Shown piece after piece: positions 7,651 to 20,491 of a stretch of DNA of 29,662 nucleotides. The DNA is taken from contig JAOPGA020001611.1 of the NCBI GenBank assembly GCA_026419775.2, positions 1 to 29,662 on the forward strand. Direction: 5' to 3'. This stretch comes from Acrasis kona. Taxonomy: Eukaryota; Heterolobosea; Eutetramitea; Acrasida; Acrasidae. The translations under genes and the position numbers were made by a program. Numbering within the stretch: position 1 is the stretch's first letter; each line of letters starts with the position of its first letter. The notes below the pieces were generated by a model. It was not told the origin of the DNA, did not search any database, and saw nothing but the letters and a program-made list of their open reading frames with translations.

Positions 7651-8511
7651 TTATAGTGTTTCTGATTGTGTCTGTGGTGAACTAAGACTGTCCACCAACC
7701 CTCTATAGTATGATAATTCTTCGTTGATTCTAGAATCGTGAACTCTTTGTTTCGTCCTTTTTCTATATTCATTTCTAACAATCTCTTTTTGTGCCTTTTG
7801 TTGCATCCTCAATAAAGTTTGTTCTTTGTACAATTCTCTTCTTCTTTTTTCCTTCTCTTGCAGTTGTATTAGCTTTAGTGTTCTCTGCGCCTCTAAATTT
7901 GCCAATCGGTTTTTGTGACAATTTTTTCTTTCATAGGTAGCCCTACTCGTGACGTCGAATTTGCTTGAGCATGTAGATGTTGTGCAACTTAGATCCAAGC
8001 TGGTTGACAAGCAACTGTTATCCATATAATCAAAGCTATTATGATTGATGTATTCAATTGCTGACTGTGCTTTCTCAACTGACAATCGTTTCATTATCGG
8101 TAATTTAGGAATTTCTGGTGTTGAATTTGTTACGCACAAACTATGGACTTCTAAATGTTCAGGCTCTGTTGGTGTGGATATCTGTGCTTCTTCATCGACA
8201 GGTATCATGATGCCTATTTGGACATCACTATCATGTTCGACTTGTAAATCTTCCATACAATCAATCACAGCCTCCACTGAAATAATGGTAGGTGCTTCTT
8301 GTGGTTTTTCTGGGGGGTCACCAATGTTAGGAACTATAATTTGAGAAGTTGCCTCCTCTACAACATTTGGAATATTATCTACAGATCCAGGCCTAGGCTT
8401 AGGTATATCAAGCACCTCTTCAACCCTTATAGGTACAGCATCCGTAGTTTTCCTCTTCTCTTTGGTATGATGTGATGTAAAACATCTTTTAAAGAGAGCT
8501 GGGAAGCCCAT
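7651..8511 (-). CDS. Uncharacterised charged protein with C-terminal coiled coil
   Basis: The product is 286 residues from the ATG at 8511. The first ~190 residues are low-complexity, rich in Pro/Glu/Ile/Val and probably disordered. Residues ~195-265 are strongly Arg/Lys/Glu/Gln-rich with heptad-like spacing (LQEKEKRRRELYKEQ), predicting a long helix or coiled coil. The N-terminus starts MGF, which is poor for N-myristoylation because of the bulky third residue. No enzyme motif or transmembrane segment is seen, and no family is recognised. The gene shares a 197-bp divergent promoter region with the glycoside hydrolase at 8709. Confidence 0.75.
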   Translation of the reverse strand: MGFPALFKRCFTSHHTKEKRKTTDAVPIRVEEVLDIPKPRPGSVDNIPNVVEEATSQIIVPNIGDPPEKPQEAPTIISVEAVIDCMEDLQVEHDSDVQIGIMIPVDEEAQISTPTEPEHLEVHSLCVTNSTPEIPKLPIMKRLSVEKAQSAIEYINHNSFDYMDNSCLSTSLDLSCTTSTCSSKFDVTSRATYERKNCHKNRLANLEAQRTLKLIQLQEKEKRRRELYKEQTLLRMQQKAQKEIVRNEYRKRTKQRVHDSRINEELSYYRGLVDSLSSPQTQSETL

Positions 8512-8708
8512 CTTTAATTTTGATAATCGATTTGGGCGCCAAATAACCGAACCGTTATTTTTAATAATGTTTTGAATATTTCATTAGGTATTAAACAATC
8601 TATTGGCTGAGATATTGTTATTGTCGAGTATACCTTATAAGACTGACTCAGTTCATGACGTAAATCATGTGAACTATGAAGATCGAATTGTGTTACAAAG
8701 AAATCAAA

Positions 8709-9732
8709 ATGAATGCATTTGGATTGATCGTTTACATAGCCGTCCTCGGTATGGCTATTGCTGACTACCAGAATCCAACAATATTGAACAATGTTCCTGA
8801 TCCCGGCGTACACTATGATCGTGCATCCGATCAATACTATGTAGTAACCACTTCAAGTTTAGCTGGAATAAGGGATCAAGGTAACTTTCCCATTCACACT
8901 TCAAAAGTTTTTTACTCTTTATCAACGTTTTATTTACTAACGTTTCTAGAATTTAGCAAATTGGACCCACACAGGTTATGCATTCCCCAAAAGCGCGAAC
9001 CCAAAGTGGGGCGTTCTTAATTATTGGGCACCAGAAATTCATACTATCACCCCCGGACTTCACCATTTGTACTTTACTGCTAGAGATGCCAATAATGTAC
9101 TTTGTATTGGAGTGGCGACTGCTAAAAATTTGTTGGGGCCTTATAAGGACGCTATTGGGAAGCCATTAGTTTATAATGCAGAAATGGGTTACATTGATGC
9201 AACAATCATGCGCAATAAAAAAGACATTTATTTGGTGTGGAAGTCTGACGGAAACGCTGTTGGCAAAAGGACTCCCATCTGGAGTGCCAAATTAAATGCT
9301 GATGGGTTTTCGTTCGCAGAGCCCTTCAAACCGGTTCAACTCTTAACAAACGATCTTCAATGGGAAGGACCTCTAGTAGAGGCACCTTGGCATTTGTACA
9401 AAGAGCCTTACCACTACATTTTCTACTCTGCGAATGCATTCCACGGAAATCTTTATGCCGTAGGTGTCGCTAGAAGTAAGCAACCAGAGGGACCTTACGA
9501 AAAGCATTTGAAACCAATTTTAACTTCGAATGAAAAATGGAGTGGACCTGGCCATTGCAGCGTCGTCACAACAAGGCAAGGTAAATATGTGATGGTATAT
9601 CATGCTTGGCCAAAAAATACTTTTAATTTGGGAAGGAACATGCTTGTTGACGAAATGTTCTGGGACGAGTCGAATTGGCCTTACTTTAAATCCGATGCAC
9701 CAAGTTGGAAACCAAAGCCCATACCACTCTAA
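8709..9732 (+). CDS. Secreted glycoside hydrolase family 43 (arabinanase/xylosidase-like)
   Basis: Exons are 8709-8906 and 8950-9732, giving 326 residues. The 43-nt intron has a perfect TACTAAC branch site 8 nt before its TAG, but a weak GTTTTT donor. The start at 8709 gives a clean signal peptide (MNAFGLIVYIAVLGMAIA); an in-frame upstream ATG would spoil it. Five-bladed-propeller GH43 landmarks are present: catalytic base D31 (PDPGV), the SKNLANW and NYWAPEIH motifs, the supporting Asp D149 (YIDATI) and the acid in VEAPWHLY (E210). The C-terminal GPGHCSVV region also fits. It should hydrolyse arabinose- or xylose-containing plant polysaccharides outside the cell or in a digestive vacuole. 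Exact specificity is not readable. AATAAA lies at 9762. Confidence 0.92.
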
Positions 9733-9930
9733 TTTTTTTTCCCACTCGAGTAAAGACTAAAAATAAACACTCTTTCGAAAATTTTCAGTTTGTAACAATA
9801 AGCGGATGGATACATTACAAGCGGGTACTGATTTTGTGCGGGTCGATGGAAACACGTATGCGGAAATGGTATTAGGGCACATTTAAAAAACATGTAACTA
9901 GTAACTAGATTTCAATACATAAAACAAATC

Positions 9931-12900
9931 ATGTCAGATGTTCAACTTGATATGACCGACAGGTCCATGACTCCTGACCTTGTTACGGAAGCAAAAATGG
10001 AGAATGAAGAGTTGGTTCATAAGGCAGAGGAAGTGCAACTCACAGACAGTCGCGAACCCAAAGTGAGAACATCGCTTCAAATCATGCTTGTGTTTGGGTG
10101 GTTTAATCTGTTTTTGATCCTAAATGGAATGTTCTGGGTAAGTCAAATTTACTTGTCAATCTTTATGACATGGAAAGGCAGGAGGAGCAGGTATCATTCC
10201 CATTGTTTTCTTTTACGTGATGGGCGATGGTCTCGGTGAACTCGGAACAGCAACGCCAGCAGCAATTGGACAAGTGACTTCTACTTTGGGACTCAACATT
10301 ACATACATTGCCATAGCATCAGCCTTTGCAGGATTCTTTAGCAACTTTTTCTTCAGCACCGCGCAACAGCTCATGAACAACAAACTTAAACAAGCTTATT
10401 ACGACTCGTGTATCAAACAAGAAATTGGTTTCTTCGACATTAAGAAAGCAGGTGCACTCACTCACGCACTAAGCGACGACGTGAACAAGGCAACTGAAGT
10501 TTATTCGACTCACCTACAAACACTAACTCAGTGCCTATGTCAAGTGATCGTTGGGTTCGTCTTGGCCATGATTGCCAACTGGGCAATGACCCTCCTAGTG
10601 CTCACCAGCATTCCGCTAGCAGTCTTCATCATTGTAGTATTCTCTGGCATCTTGAGATTCTTGGCGACAAAAACAAGTAACATCATGTCTGATTCGGTTG
10701 CTTGTGCCAACGAAGTGATTGGAAGCATGAGGACCATTAGAAGCATGGCCGGAGAAGAGAAGGAATTGAGTCGCTATTCAAACAACTTGGACAAGGTTCA
10801 ATACTACGCATTCTTTAATTCCCTAATCAAGGGGTGTATTTTGGGACCCATCATCTTTTTCATCTGGGGAGGAGTCTCTTTGGGATTTTGGTACGGTGGT
10901 CAATTGTTACAAGCAGGCACTCTAGATGCCGGCAACTACATTAAAGTATTTGGTTTTTGTTTGATGACCATCATGGGTTTGTTACAAACCGTTGGCATTG
11001 TTCCTGAATTCATCAAGGCACAAGCATCTGCTTCTTTATTGTTAAAGGTTATACTTCGTGAGCCAGCCATTAGGTTCAGAGGTGGCGTGAGCCCTGACCA
11101 GTTGACAGGTCACATTAGCTTCAAAAATGTTACGTTCAGATATCCTGCCAGACCCAACATTGCAGTGTTAAAGAATTTCAATTTGGAGGTCAAAGCGGGC
11201 ACATCAGTCGCTCTTGTTGGACAGAGTGGTTCCGGAAAATCAACCATTGTTGGTTTGGTTGAGAAATGGTACGAACCAGAATCGGGCGTGGTTGAAATTG
11301 ACGGTGTTGATATTCGTGAGATTGATAGTTTGTGGTTACATCGTTACTTGGGAATCGTATCACAAGAGCCAACGTTATTCGCAACAACCATTCGACGCAA
11401 CATTTCATACGCGGTCGATACCATCAACATGCACATCCGCACTCAAGCCAAAAAGAACAACAAGTATGCCACCAATGAAGAAATCGAAAAGTTATTGATT
11501 CCAGTCAACCAAGAGATTATCGAAAAGGCAGCAACAGATGCAAACTGTCACGAATTCATCATAAGGTTACCCGATGGTTACGACACTGTCATTGGTGAGA
11601 GAGGAGTTAGTTTGAGCGGTGGACAAAAACAACGTATTGCCATTGCCCGTGCCGTTCTTCAAAATCCAAAAATGTTGTTACTGGACGAAGCCACATCAGC
11701 ACTAGATACCAAATCCGAAGCACTCGTACAAGAAGCACTCGATAAGCTCATGAAGGGAAGAACCAGCGTAGTGATTGCACATCGATTGACGACCATTCAA
11801 GATTGTGACAACATTGTAGTGATGCGCCAAGGAGAAGTGGTGGAGATGGGCACCCATTACGAAATGCTAAAAAGAGTAGGAGGACCCTATTACAACCTCG
11901 CCAGCAAACAAATGAAGTTCGGATCTCACACGGACGAATCCTCATCAGCAACAGATGACGCATCAACCGAAGAACTCGACAGCGCGGTGTTGGAACTCGA
12001 AAAGGATCAAGACGTCCAAAGTGCCAATCAAGCGCTATTAATGACCACAAACATTCAAGCCATACCCAACATTCCAAACACCATTCAATCCATCAAAAAC
12101 GAAACAGCACATGTCGACAATGAACTAGTCGACGCACTCGACAACAAGAAGAAAAAGAAGAGAAGAAACAAAAAACACACCCGGTTAGATCAATTCACAA
12201 ACGAACAAGATCTAGTGGACGTTCACGAACCAAAGATTAGAAATCCACTTTACATTTTCAAAGTGATCGGTCTCATCGATGGTTTCATACTCTTATTGGG
12301 ATTAATAGCAAGTGCAGCGACTGGCGCAGCACCCATTCTCAACTTTTATTTCTTCGGTCGCATCATTAATGCATCTTCGCCACCACGTAATGCCGATGGT
12401 GCTTTCGTTCCGTTCCCACCTGGTTATCGCATCGACACTGTGGTATCGGAGAATGCAGGTTGGTTGGCCATCGTGGCCGCTGCATCAGGTATTGCTAATT
12501 TATTAGCACAATTCTTTACCAACTGGGCCAACGAACGACTCAACGTACGCATGAGAAAATTATACTTTGCATCCATCGTCAAACAAGAAATGGGTTTCTT
12601 CGACATTAAGAAGACTGGAAAGCTGTTGGCCACTCTAGGAGAGGACATACAAAGCATGAACGATGGAATCACTCTCAAATTGAGTTTGTTCTGTCAACAC
12701 ATTTCACAATTTGTTGTTGGAATTATATTTGCGTTGGTGGCATCGTGGAAAACTGGTCTGGTCATGTTGGGAGGTGGCATTCCCACTGTGGGAGGCGCCA
12801 TCATTATAGGTGGTGCATTCATTAGTAAATTAAACACGCTAGTCATGCACAGCAGCGGTAGTGCACTATCGACCAGCACAGAAGTAATCGGTGCCATTAG

Positions 12901-14059
12901 AACCGTTCGTAGCATGGGTGGAGAAGAACGCGAGTCTAATCGCTTTAAAAATGATTTGAATCAGATTAGAAGTTATGGATTGGGCAAAGCTGTGGTGTTG
13001 GGTGCAATGATGGGCAGCATGCAGTTCTTTATATGGGGCGATGCTGGATTGGCATTCTGGTACGGAGGAACGCTCGTGGCAAGTGGAGAATTACAGGCCG
13101 GTAGTTTATTACAAGTGTTCGGTAACATGTTGTTCGGCGTGTTGGGCGCTAGTATGGCTTTATCAGAGGTACAACACTTTGTAAAGAGCGCTAGTTGCTT
13201 AAAAGAGGTCATGAGGGTCACAAGTCGCTCTCCTCCCATTCCCTTCAAAGGAGGTCTCAAACCAGAGCGTGTCATTGGTAATTTGGAGTTTAGGGACATT
13301 ACGTTTAGTTACCCTAGTAGACCTAACGTTGTAGTGATGAAGAACTTTAATTTACAAATCAGACAGGGACAACATGTAGCGTTGGTTGGTGAATCTGGAT
13401 GTGGAAAGAGCACCATTACTGGATTGATCGAACGCTTTTATGAACCTTCGAGTGGTTGTACGTTATTGGACGGAGTCGAATTGAGTAAACTAGATCCTCA
13501 GTGGCTACACAAGAACGTAGCGATCGTTACTCAAGAACCAGTGTTATTCGCCACTACCATTCGAAAGAATATTACTTATGCAGTGGGCGACGAGAATGTT
13601 ACTTTAGAAAGAGTTCATCAGTGCGCAAAGGACGCCAACTGTCATGATTTTATTATGAACTTACCTAATGGCTATGATACCATGGTGGGCGAGAGAGGCG
13701 TAAGTATGAGCGGTGGACAAAAGCAGCGCATAGCTATCGCCAGAGCAATGATCCAGGACTCAAAGATGTTGTTGCTTGATGAGGCTACTAGTGCCTTGGA
13801 TACTGAGGCTGAGAGTTTGGTGCAGTCGGCGTTGGATAAGTTGATGGTGGGTAAGACTACCATTGTGATTGCTCATCGTTTGAGCACCATTAAGGATTGT
13901 GATTTGATTGTAGCCATGAAGAGTGGTGAGGTTGTTGAGATGGGCACTCATGATGAGTTGGTGGCCAAGAGGGGCATGTACTTTAAACTTGCTCAGAAGC
14001 AGATGCAATTTGGACAATCTGGAGGTGGGTCAAGTGTTAAATTGACAGAGGATGATTAA
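9931..14059 (+). CDS. ABCB-type full ABC transporter (P-glycoprotein-like)
   Basis: Exons are 9931-10137 and 10178-14059 with a 40-nt intron (GTAAGT...AAAG), giving 1362 residues in the TMD-NBD-TMD-NBD order. NBD1 has Walker A GQSGSGKST (~415), signature LSGGQKQR (~547) and Walker B MLLLDEATSALD (~567). NBD2 has GESGCGKST (~1139), signature MSGGQKQR (Leu to Met) and MLLLDEATSALD (~1266). Both H-loops (IAHRL) are present, so both ATP sites look competent. The two halves share KQE-GFFDIKK near the start of each TMD. A ~100-residue charged linker with a KKKKKRRNKK cluster joins them. The likely role is ATP-driven export of hydrophobic or amphipathic compounds at the plasma or a vacuolar membrane. 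AATAAA lies at 14074. Confidence 0.95.
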
Positions 14060-14238
14060 AGTGTAGAATTTGTAATAAAATGAATTTGTTGTTATTGTGA
14101 TGTCTTTTGAAAGTTGTGTTGATCTTATTATAAATCTAATTTGTTACTCAAAATTATTTATTTGCTTTACAATTTATACGTCTATTTATATTCTTGTTTT
14201 ACCAAATAATATATGAAAGTAAATTCGACTACGCCATA

Positions 14239-15526
14239 ATGAAACTTATGATACTGCTGCTAATTGCTGCGGCTCTTTGCCAGCAGAAACCTTTAGCGTT
14301 TTCCGAAGGAAGATATATGTATGTTTTGAACACGACTGTTCCAAATGTATTATTTCGTTTGACCATGCCGGATCTAGCAGCATACTCACGACTTGTATTT
14401 AATCCGCCCTTCACAACAGATTCGCAACAACAATTATCAATCATCACTGGAAGTAGGTACATGTTCTTCGCCACCACAACAATATTAGTTAAGGTGGATA
14501 TAACAACACTTACAGAAGTTAAGCGAGTCAGTATACAGGCACCAGGTTTATCACGGCTATTGATTAACGACGAAAACATTTACATTGTTCAAAACGAATT
14601 CAGCTCCACAAGAGCACCCACATTCCTCACTGTATCACAACAAACTTTGATATCATCAACAAATGGAACTGGCCCAGTGATAAACATGGCTTTTTTATCT
14701 GTAACAAATTATGGAACATGCTTCTATTATACTAGAAATTCCTTCAGCTCTAGAGGTACCTACTTCAACATCTATACCATGCCTCTATCAACTTTGGAAT
14801 TCAGCTCGCCGATATCATTTTATAATCCAAACTTCGCAGACCTAAAACTATTAAGTTTGGATGGGAAGAAGTTATTTGTGGAGTCGACGCTTTTATCAAA
14901 AGCCACTTTAGCTACTTATACTGTTAGCGGTACAACAATAACTCCCGATAACACAAATCTAGATGTAGCATCGTACGCCACGGCATGTATAAATGGCATG
15001 TGTGTGCACGATGGGAATTATTACCAGCCAGATTATTTCGGAACGCAGGACATCTACTACTGGTTCCATAAAAGTTGGAACGGACAAGGATATGGGCCAG
15101 TTACAGTGACGAAGGTATCAGCCGTAAATATTAACACAGTTGGTAATTCCTTCAGTTTACAAGAGAGCAAGAGTGATTCAAATAGTGGACTGGCATCCCA
15201 GTCCTAGTATAGCCAATGGTTATATATATTATGAATCTTTCATGACATCTGATGATGACCCATCTGTGTTAACTTCATTGGCCATATACTGCTACGAAGT
15301 AAGCACTGGTGCTGTTAATTTTAGACAGCTCGTTGGACTAGTCGACGACAATGGACCAGCATCAGGTACTTTTCCATCTACTTCAGGGTCAGTAGGGTGG
15401 CCGACCACTACTTCAATTATACCTACCCAAACAAAGCCAGCAAGATCCAGCGTTACGAATTTTTCTCCTGGGTGGACCCTTTTAGCCCTATCTTTTGGTG
15501 TTATCATGTTGAAGTTTTCGTTTTGA
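14239..15526 (+). CDS. Secreted, probably GPI-anchored surface protein
   Basis: Exons are 14239-15142 and 15186-15526 (43-nt intron GTAATT...AATAG, phase 1), giving 414 residues. The intron restores one frame: the first exon otherwise ends prematurely and the second has no start. The protein has a signal peptide (MKLMILLLIAAALC), a Thr/Ser-rich ectodomain with segments such as LVKVDITTLTEVKRVSI that resemble beta-propeller blades, a few cysteines, and a Ser/Thr/Pro-rich stem. A C-terminal hydrophobic tail without a charged cytoplasmic end (WTLLALSFGVIMLKFSF) fits GPI attachment. No enzyme motif is seen, and the function is unknown. Its 3' end converges on the oxidase gene. Confidence 0.8.
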
Positions 15527-15674
15527 TAATATTGGAAGCATGTTCGCCTCTCTATGCTCTACTGTTTGGAACACATCACAATCAGTTCTATGCCAACAAA
15601 CAAATAATTTTGATGTGCTATTTATTATTTCTTATTTTAACAAATAAAAATAAGGATGTTTACAATTTTAATAT

Positions 15675-16962
15675 TTATTTATGCTTGTCAAATCTACTAA
15701 TTCTGAACAAACTTGTGTCATATCCAGGTGTTCCGTCATGAACCATATTTGACAAAATCTCACCAATAACACTACAAAATTTAAATCCATGACCAGAAAA
15801 TCCACCAGCTATTATGATGTTTTCGTTACAAGGTAAGAAATCAATCACAAAATGTTCATCATAAGAATTGGTAAACATGCATTCCTTCATCATGTTCGTC
15901 TTACCGGTGGCTAATGGGAAATACATACTTGTATATTTACGCAACAGATCTTCATCCCTCTTTGCAGGCATTGTATTGTGCCTCACGTCGGGATCAATTT
16001 CTTCATTGAAATGACCATACACACCAATTTTAAAACCATTGTAATGAATGTGTTCGGAGTTGACAACAGGAAATCCATAGAGGCTGATGCGTTCCTCTTC
16101 ATCACGATGTTCAACTTTTGTATCAATCAAAAAGATGGGAAATTTATTGTCAACATGAAATAGACCAGGTATTTTTGGCTCGAACCATCCAATAACTTGC
16201 CTTTCAGGCTTACCTACTTCAAACTCTTTTCCATTCAAATCAAATTTTATGAATTTATTAGACCACGCACCCACAGTCAGCACCAATTTTTTACACTGGT
16301 AAGTACATTTATTTGTTATAACCTGTATGTGGCCATTATCTAAATTATTGTACTCTACCATGCGTTCATGTGTTTTTATTACTGCACCGTGCTTTTGTGC
16401 CATTTCACTGTATTTTACGACGCACCTTTCTGCGAACAAGAAACCAGCATCCTTTTGGTAAATGGCATGAAAGTTACTTGGAAGTTCAAATCCTGGGAAT
16501 CTTTTACTCTATGTAAAGTTAGTTATTTGTGATTACAAATTTAATTACGAGTTCCTCTGAATTCAAAACTTCATCTATTCTATTGAGTAAATTTTTATTT
16601 TGCAAGGACTTACAGTCGATGTTATGCTCGATACAAGAACGTTTCGAGCCCAAAAACAGTTCTCCATCTATTGGACCAGCATCAATACCACCAGTTTTGA
16701 CAAGAAGTTGTTCACACGATTCTTTTTCTAGTTCCGTCCAGTTCTCATATGAGCGTCTCAAAAGAGGAACATAAGATGGATGCTCGAAATATGCTAATCT
16801 TATAATGCGAGTATCTCCATAAGACCCCTTTGAGTGGGGAATATCAAACTGCTCTATACCTAGAACTTTTGTTCCTGGTTTTGCCAAATGATAGCATGCT
16901 GCGCTTCCCATTGACCCCACACCAACAACAATCACATCGTACGTTGTGTTTGAACTGGACAT
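15675..16962 (-). CDS. FAD-dependent sarcosine / N-methyl-amino-acid oxidase
   Basis: Exons are 16549-16962 and 15675-16508 with a 40-nt intron (phase 0), giving 415 residues. It belongs to the DAO-type flavoenzymes of the MSOX/MTOX/PIPOX group. Evidence is an N-terminal Rossmann motif VVGVGSMGSAA, then GSYGDTRIIRLAYFEHP, SKRFPGF, and a C-terminal GGFSGHGFKF. Cys348 in ECMFTNSYDEHF sits where these enzymes attach FAD covalently. Such enzymes oxidise sarcosine, pipecolate or N-methyl amino acids to aldehyde or imine plus H2O2. The C-terminus (DKHK) is not a standard PTS1, so peroxisomal location is not supported. A downstream donor GTAATC would give a 28-nt intron; the 40-nt version fits the family better. 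Confidence 0.92.
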
Positions 16963-17016
16963 TTGACCCTTACAATAAAAATCAATCTTACAACAAAATG
17001 CATTGAACAATCTTTT

Positions 17017-20000
17017 TTATTCAAAGAACAATGCTGCCTTCTCTCTTAAATCAGGAGGGAACCTTTTCGAAAATGAGAACCTGGCGTCAAAGTCCTGTCC
17101 CGGATCATAGTTTTTAATAAAACTGACAAGCATGTCTGTACTCATTTCACATTCAAGTATATCCTTATTATCATTATTTTCGTAGCAAATACAAACAAGG
17201 GTCGGCATCAAAACTTGTTTGTACCTAGGATCAGTGAAATATTGGATTGGAAGACTACAAAGACGTTGCAAAAGACTCACATCCCTTCCATTACTGTGCT
17301 GTACCATTTCCTGATTTTTATTATTTTGGGTAGTAAAAAACCCAATAAGCAGGATAGTCTCTGACAACAAATCTCTTATTGCTTGTCCTCTCACATCAGT
17401 TTCATTCTTGTCTATAACATCAGCAATTTCATTGCAACAAAATCCTAATGCATGAGGCAGCACATAAGAGAGTTCGGATAAGAATGTTTCGGTACCCAAT
17501 TGCATTTGAACATGATCTAAATCAGTAATACACAAGTTATTTAAAATCTGAAAGGAGTCAAAAAAAGCAAAAAAACAAAAAAGAGTACTTTGAATATTTG
17601 AATAAACATATTTAAACCTTCCTCTGACATTTCCGTCGCATCTTTATTTTTTAACTGAAGTAGAGACCCCATCAGCACGTGTATCATGTCCGGAGAGTCA
17701 CGATGAGTGAACTTTCTGGTTTGAGTTACGGCCTCCAACAATTTTAGATACGGAAGAGATGAATTTAAACGCAAAGAGTTGAGAACCTCCTCGGGTATAC
17801 CCAACGTCAACATGAAACTTTTTATTGTAACAAAAACAAACAGCCTGAAGACTTACTTGATGGTTTCTTCTTTAATTGTCTTTTGGTCCTCTGTACCCTT
17901 CACATCAGCACATAACTCTTTGCCAATGATTTCCATCAGCGGGGCTTGGTTAAGTCTCAATTCATAAGGAAGCATGAGGACATCATATAGAGTTTGTAAC
18001 AATGGAAGCATGAGGAGGTTTGTAGTGAGATAGGTAGTCCCAGGAAGAACCAACAAGTTCAAGATCTGATAAGACAAATCCCTAGCAGTGACCAACTTTG
18101 ATGTTGATTCGCTGGTACAAAGAGAGATGAGCGAATCAATACACTCCTCTTGTTTCAAAACCTCATAATCATTCAAAGAGGTCTAAAGAATAAATAATAT
18201 AATTGTAACAAGAAATACTTTGGGAGAGACAAGTTTTAAGAGTTCCTGTAGCGTTTGTACAACATCTGTTCTATTATTTCTCAATTGACTTTGCAAGTCT
18301 TGAGCAATTTTACGGAGTTTAGGATTTTTAAATCTGGAAAACAAATATAAAAATAGAAATTATTGTAAAAATATACTTTGAAAGAATTGGAACGCTCGGA
18401 CTTCCTGCCTCTGGAGTGACTGGCGTGTCAACCTTTTTTTTCAAGGACAACAAACGCTGCCGTATCTTTTTCATTTTCTTACGGGCCAACTTTCTTGCTT
18501 GATCCTTCAGAGATTGCACTTGGTATTCCATGATTGGACTTGAGATGATTGGAACAGAACTGTCTTTTGGACTCGTCATGATGGAAATGCTATTTGATGG
18601 GCTCAAGGAATCAATGGGACTTTCTTTTCGTTTGATTACTTCGATTACTTTAGTGAGCTCTAATTTGGCCTTGCTTCTTTTGCTTTCTAGCGATAATGTT
18701 TTTCTATGTGCAACGGCTTCCATTTTCAGTTCAATGTTTTGTCTTGCTTGTTGTGCCTTCAAAGTGTTGTTTTCGTTTAATTGTTTGATTTTCTTTTGCA
18801 TCTCTAACGACTTGTTCGAACGTATTTGAACCTATGAGCGAATATGAATAAATGTGAAAATGTGAAAATCAAATACTTGTTTGTGTTTTTCTTCTTGAAG
18901 TCGTTCCTCTTTTTCTTTTTTGATTTTGATGGCCTCCTCAAGTTCTTTCCTTCTAGTCTCTTCCATCTCTTCGCGTTTCTTTTTTGCTGCTTGTTGATTC
19001 ATTGAATCCTTGCTTACCTAAGAAAAATGTTACATGTTACGTTTTCAAGTAAGTTACTTTTTCGATTTTCTTCTGATATTCCTTCTTTCTACGTAACTCT
19101 GATTCTTCGAGTTTTTTTTCTAATATTAGTTCGTTATTTACATTGTTCATTTGTCGCAAGAAGGCAATCTCTTTGCACTTCATGTTCTCATTTTTTGCAT
19201 CTTCTGCCTTCTTTTTGGTGATGGCTGCTTGGTTCTGAAAAAAGTAAGTATTTTGATGACTGTATTAATGCGAACCCTTTGTGCCTGCTGTTGTTTCTCC
19301 TCTGTTTGTTTTTGTTTTTGGTTGATGATTTCCTCACGACGTTCTGCAACATCCCTCATCCTTTCGTAATCTTTCATCAATTTATTTTGTTTCTGTAATT
19401 GCTGTGATGTTCTGTTCCATTCTGCTTTTGCCTAAAAATCACATTAATGTCTTGTTTACAAAATGTAATTACCAATTTTTCTTCAATGTTTGATTTTAAA
19501 TCTTGCGGTGATGATTTCGGTTTTGTGGGTGATGATAATCTATGCTGAATGGCAGCAGTCGCGGATACTGGTCTACGCATAGGACTTCTTTGAGGGGATA
19601 CAGTTGGAGACTCCTCCAACGAACTTGCAAGATTTATTAAAAATTAATTAATTCATGTAACATACACATCTGCCCATGATCTACCGCCGGTACTATATTG
19701 GGATCCAAATTGAGAAACTTGACCGAATTGTATACCAGCAAGCAACCATGCTGCTAAATCTACATTCTCTGGCATTTCAGGGTGACCACTCGGGGAAATT
19801 GTTTTACGTAAACTCCAAGATATACTTGTTTGGTCTCTGCTCTTCTAGTTTTAGAATACATTCAAAACATAATTAAAAACCTTTTCGTAAATTTCCTGCT
19901 TCTTAATTCTATCCACTAGTTGGTGAAAGTCGTGAACCGCAGTGTTTAGTACATTTAATGCATCTTCACAATGTGCAACGTCATCCCTCGCGTCACATTC

Positions 20001-20336
20001 CCCGTAAAGTTGGTCAATTGCTCCCCTCAACCCAACGATTAATGCCCTCCATTGAATATTGCTCCTGTTATTTGCATTGTAGTTTTTGCTAGAAAGGCCC
20101 ATTGTCTCATCTGTATCTACAACCATATCATTTAGCTGTAACATTCTCTTTGCAGAAGTTCTTTTGGGAGAATTTGTATTGCTTCCATGACCGACAGGAG
20201 ATGCTCCATCTTTTTTGGTTGGGCTTACTACATCATGTGCAACTCTGAAGCTCAATAAGTTCTTGTTGTCATAAGATACGAGGGGATCACTCTCAATATT
20301 CATCAATTCCACATTCCCATCATCACGATCGGGCAT
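17017..20336 (-). CDS. SCAPER: SCAPER orthologue (S-phase cyclin A-associated protein, ER)
   Basis: Eleven exons: 19881-20336, 19666-19844, 19473-19623, 19276-19431, 19058-19234, 18877-19017, 18377-18831, 18219-18333, 17857-18182, 17589-17817, 17017-17547. They give 971 residues. Introns are 36-45 nt with GT-AG ends, and phases close exactly. Residues ~93-200 match the SCAPER N-terminal domain (VGLRGAIDQLYGEC, VHDFHQLVDRI, SISWSLRK, then RSWADV). A long Lys/Glu/Gln coiled coil follows, then the helical C-terminal region (LCSLPIQYFTDPR, DLREKAALFF). Metazoan SCAPER is ~1400 residues with a central C2H2 finger; I see no such cysteine pair here. SCAPER is linked to cyclin A/CDK2 regulation and to co-translational mRNA control at the ER. 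An upstream non-coding exon is possible. Confidence 0.9.
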
Positions 20337-20491
20337 GATTTCTCTTTGAGAAACTCTGTACACAATCAATTAACTTTTACCGCCACATCAGAGGCTTAAG
20401 AATGAACTCATGTTACAATGACTAAACTTGTAAAATATTGATTTATTTTTATACATTGATATGGGTACATTTCTGCGATTACCTTTCACTT

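Noticed and set aside
8514-8834. 106-codon minus-strand ORF overlapping the start of the glycoside hydrolase
   Set aside because: It lies antisense to a confident signal-peptide exon and inside the divergent promoter; nothing supports it.
11190-13299. Several minus-strand ORFs within the ABC transporter
   Set aside because: Antisense shadows of a confidently assigned coding sequence.
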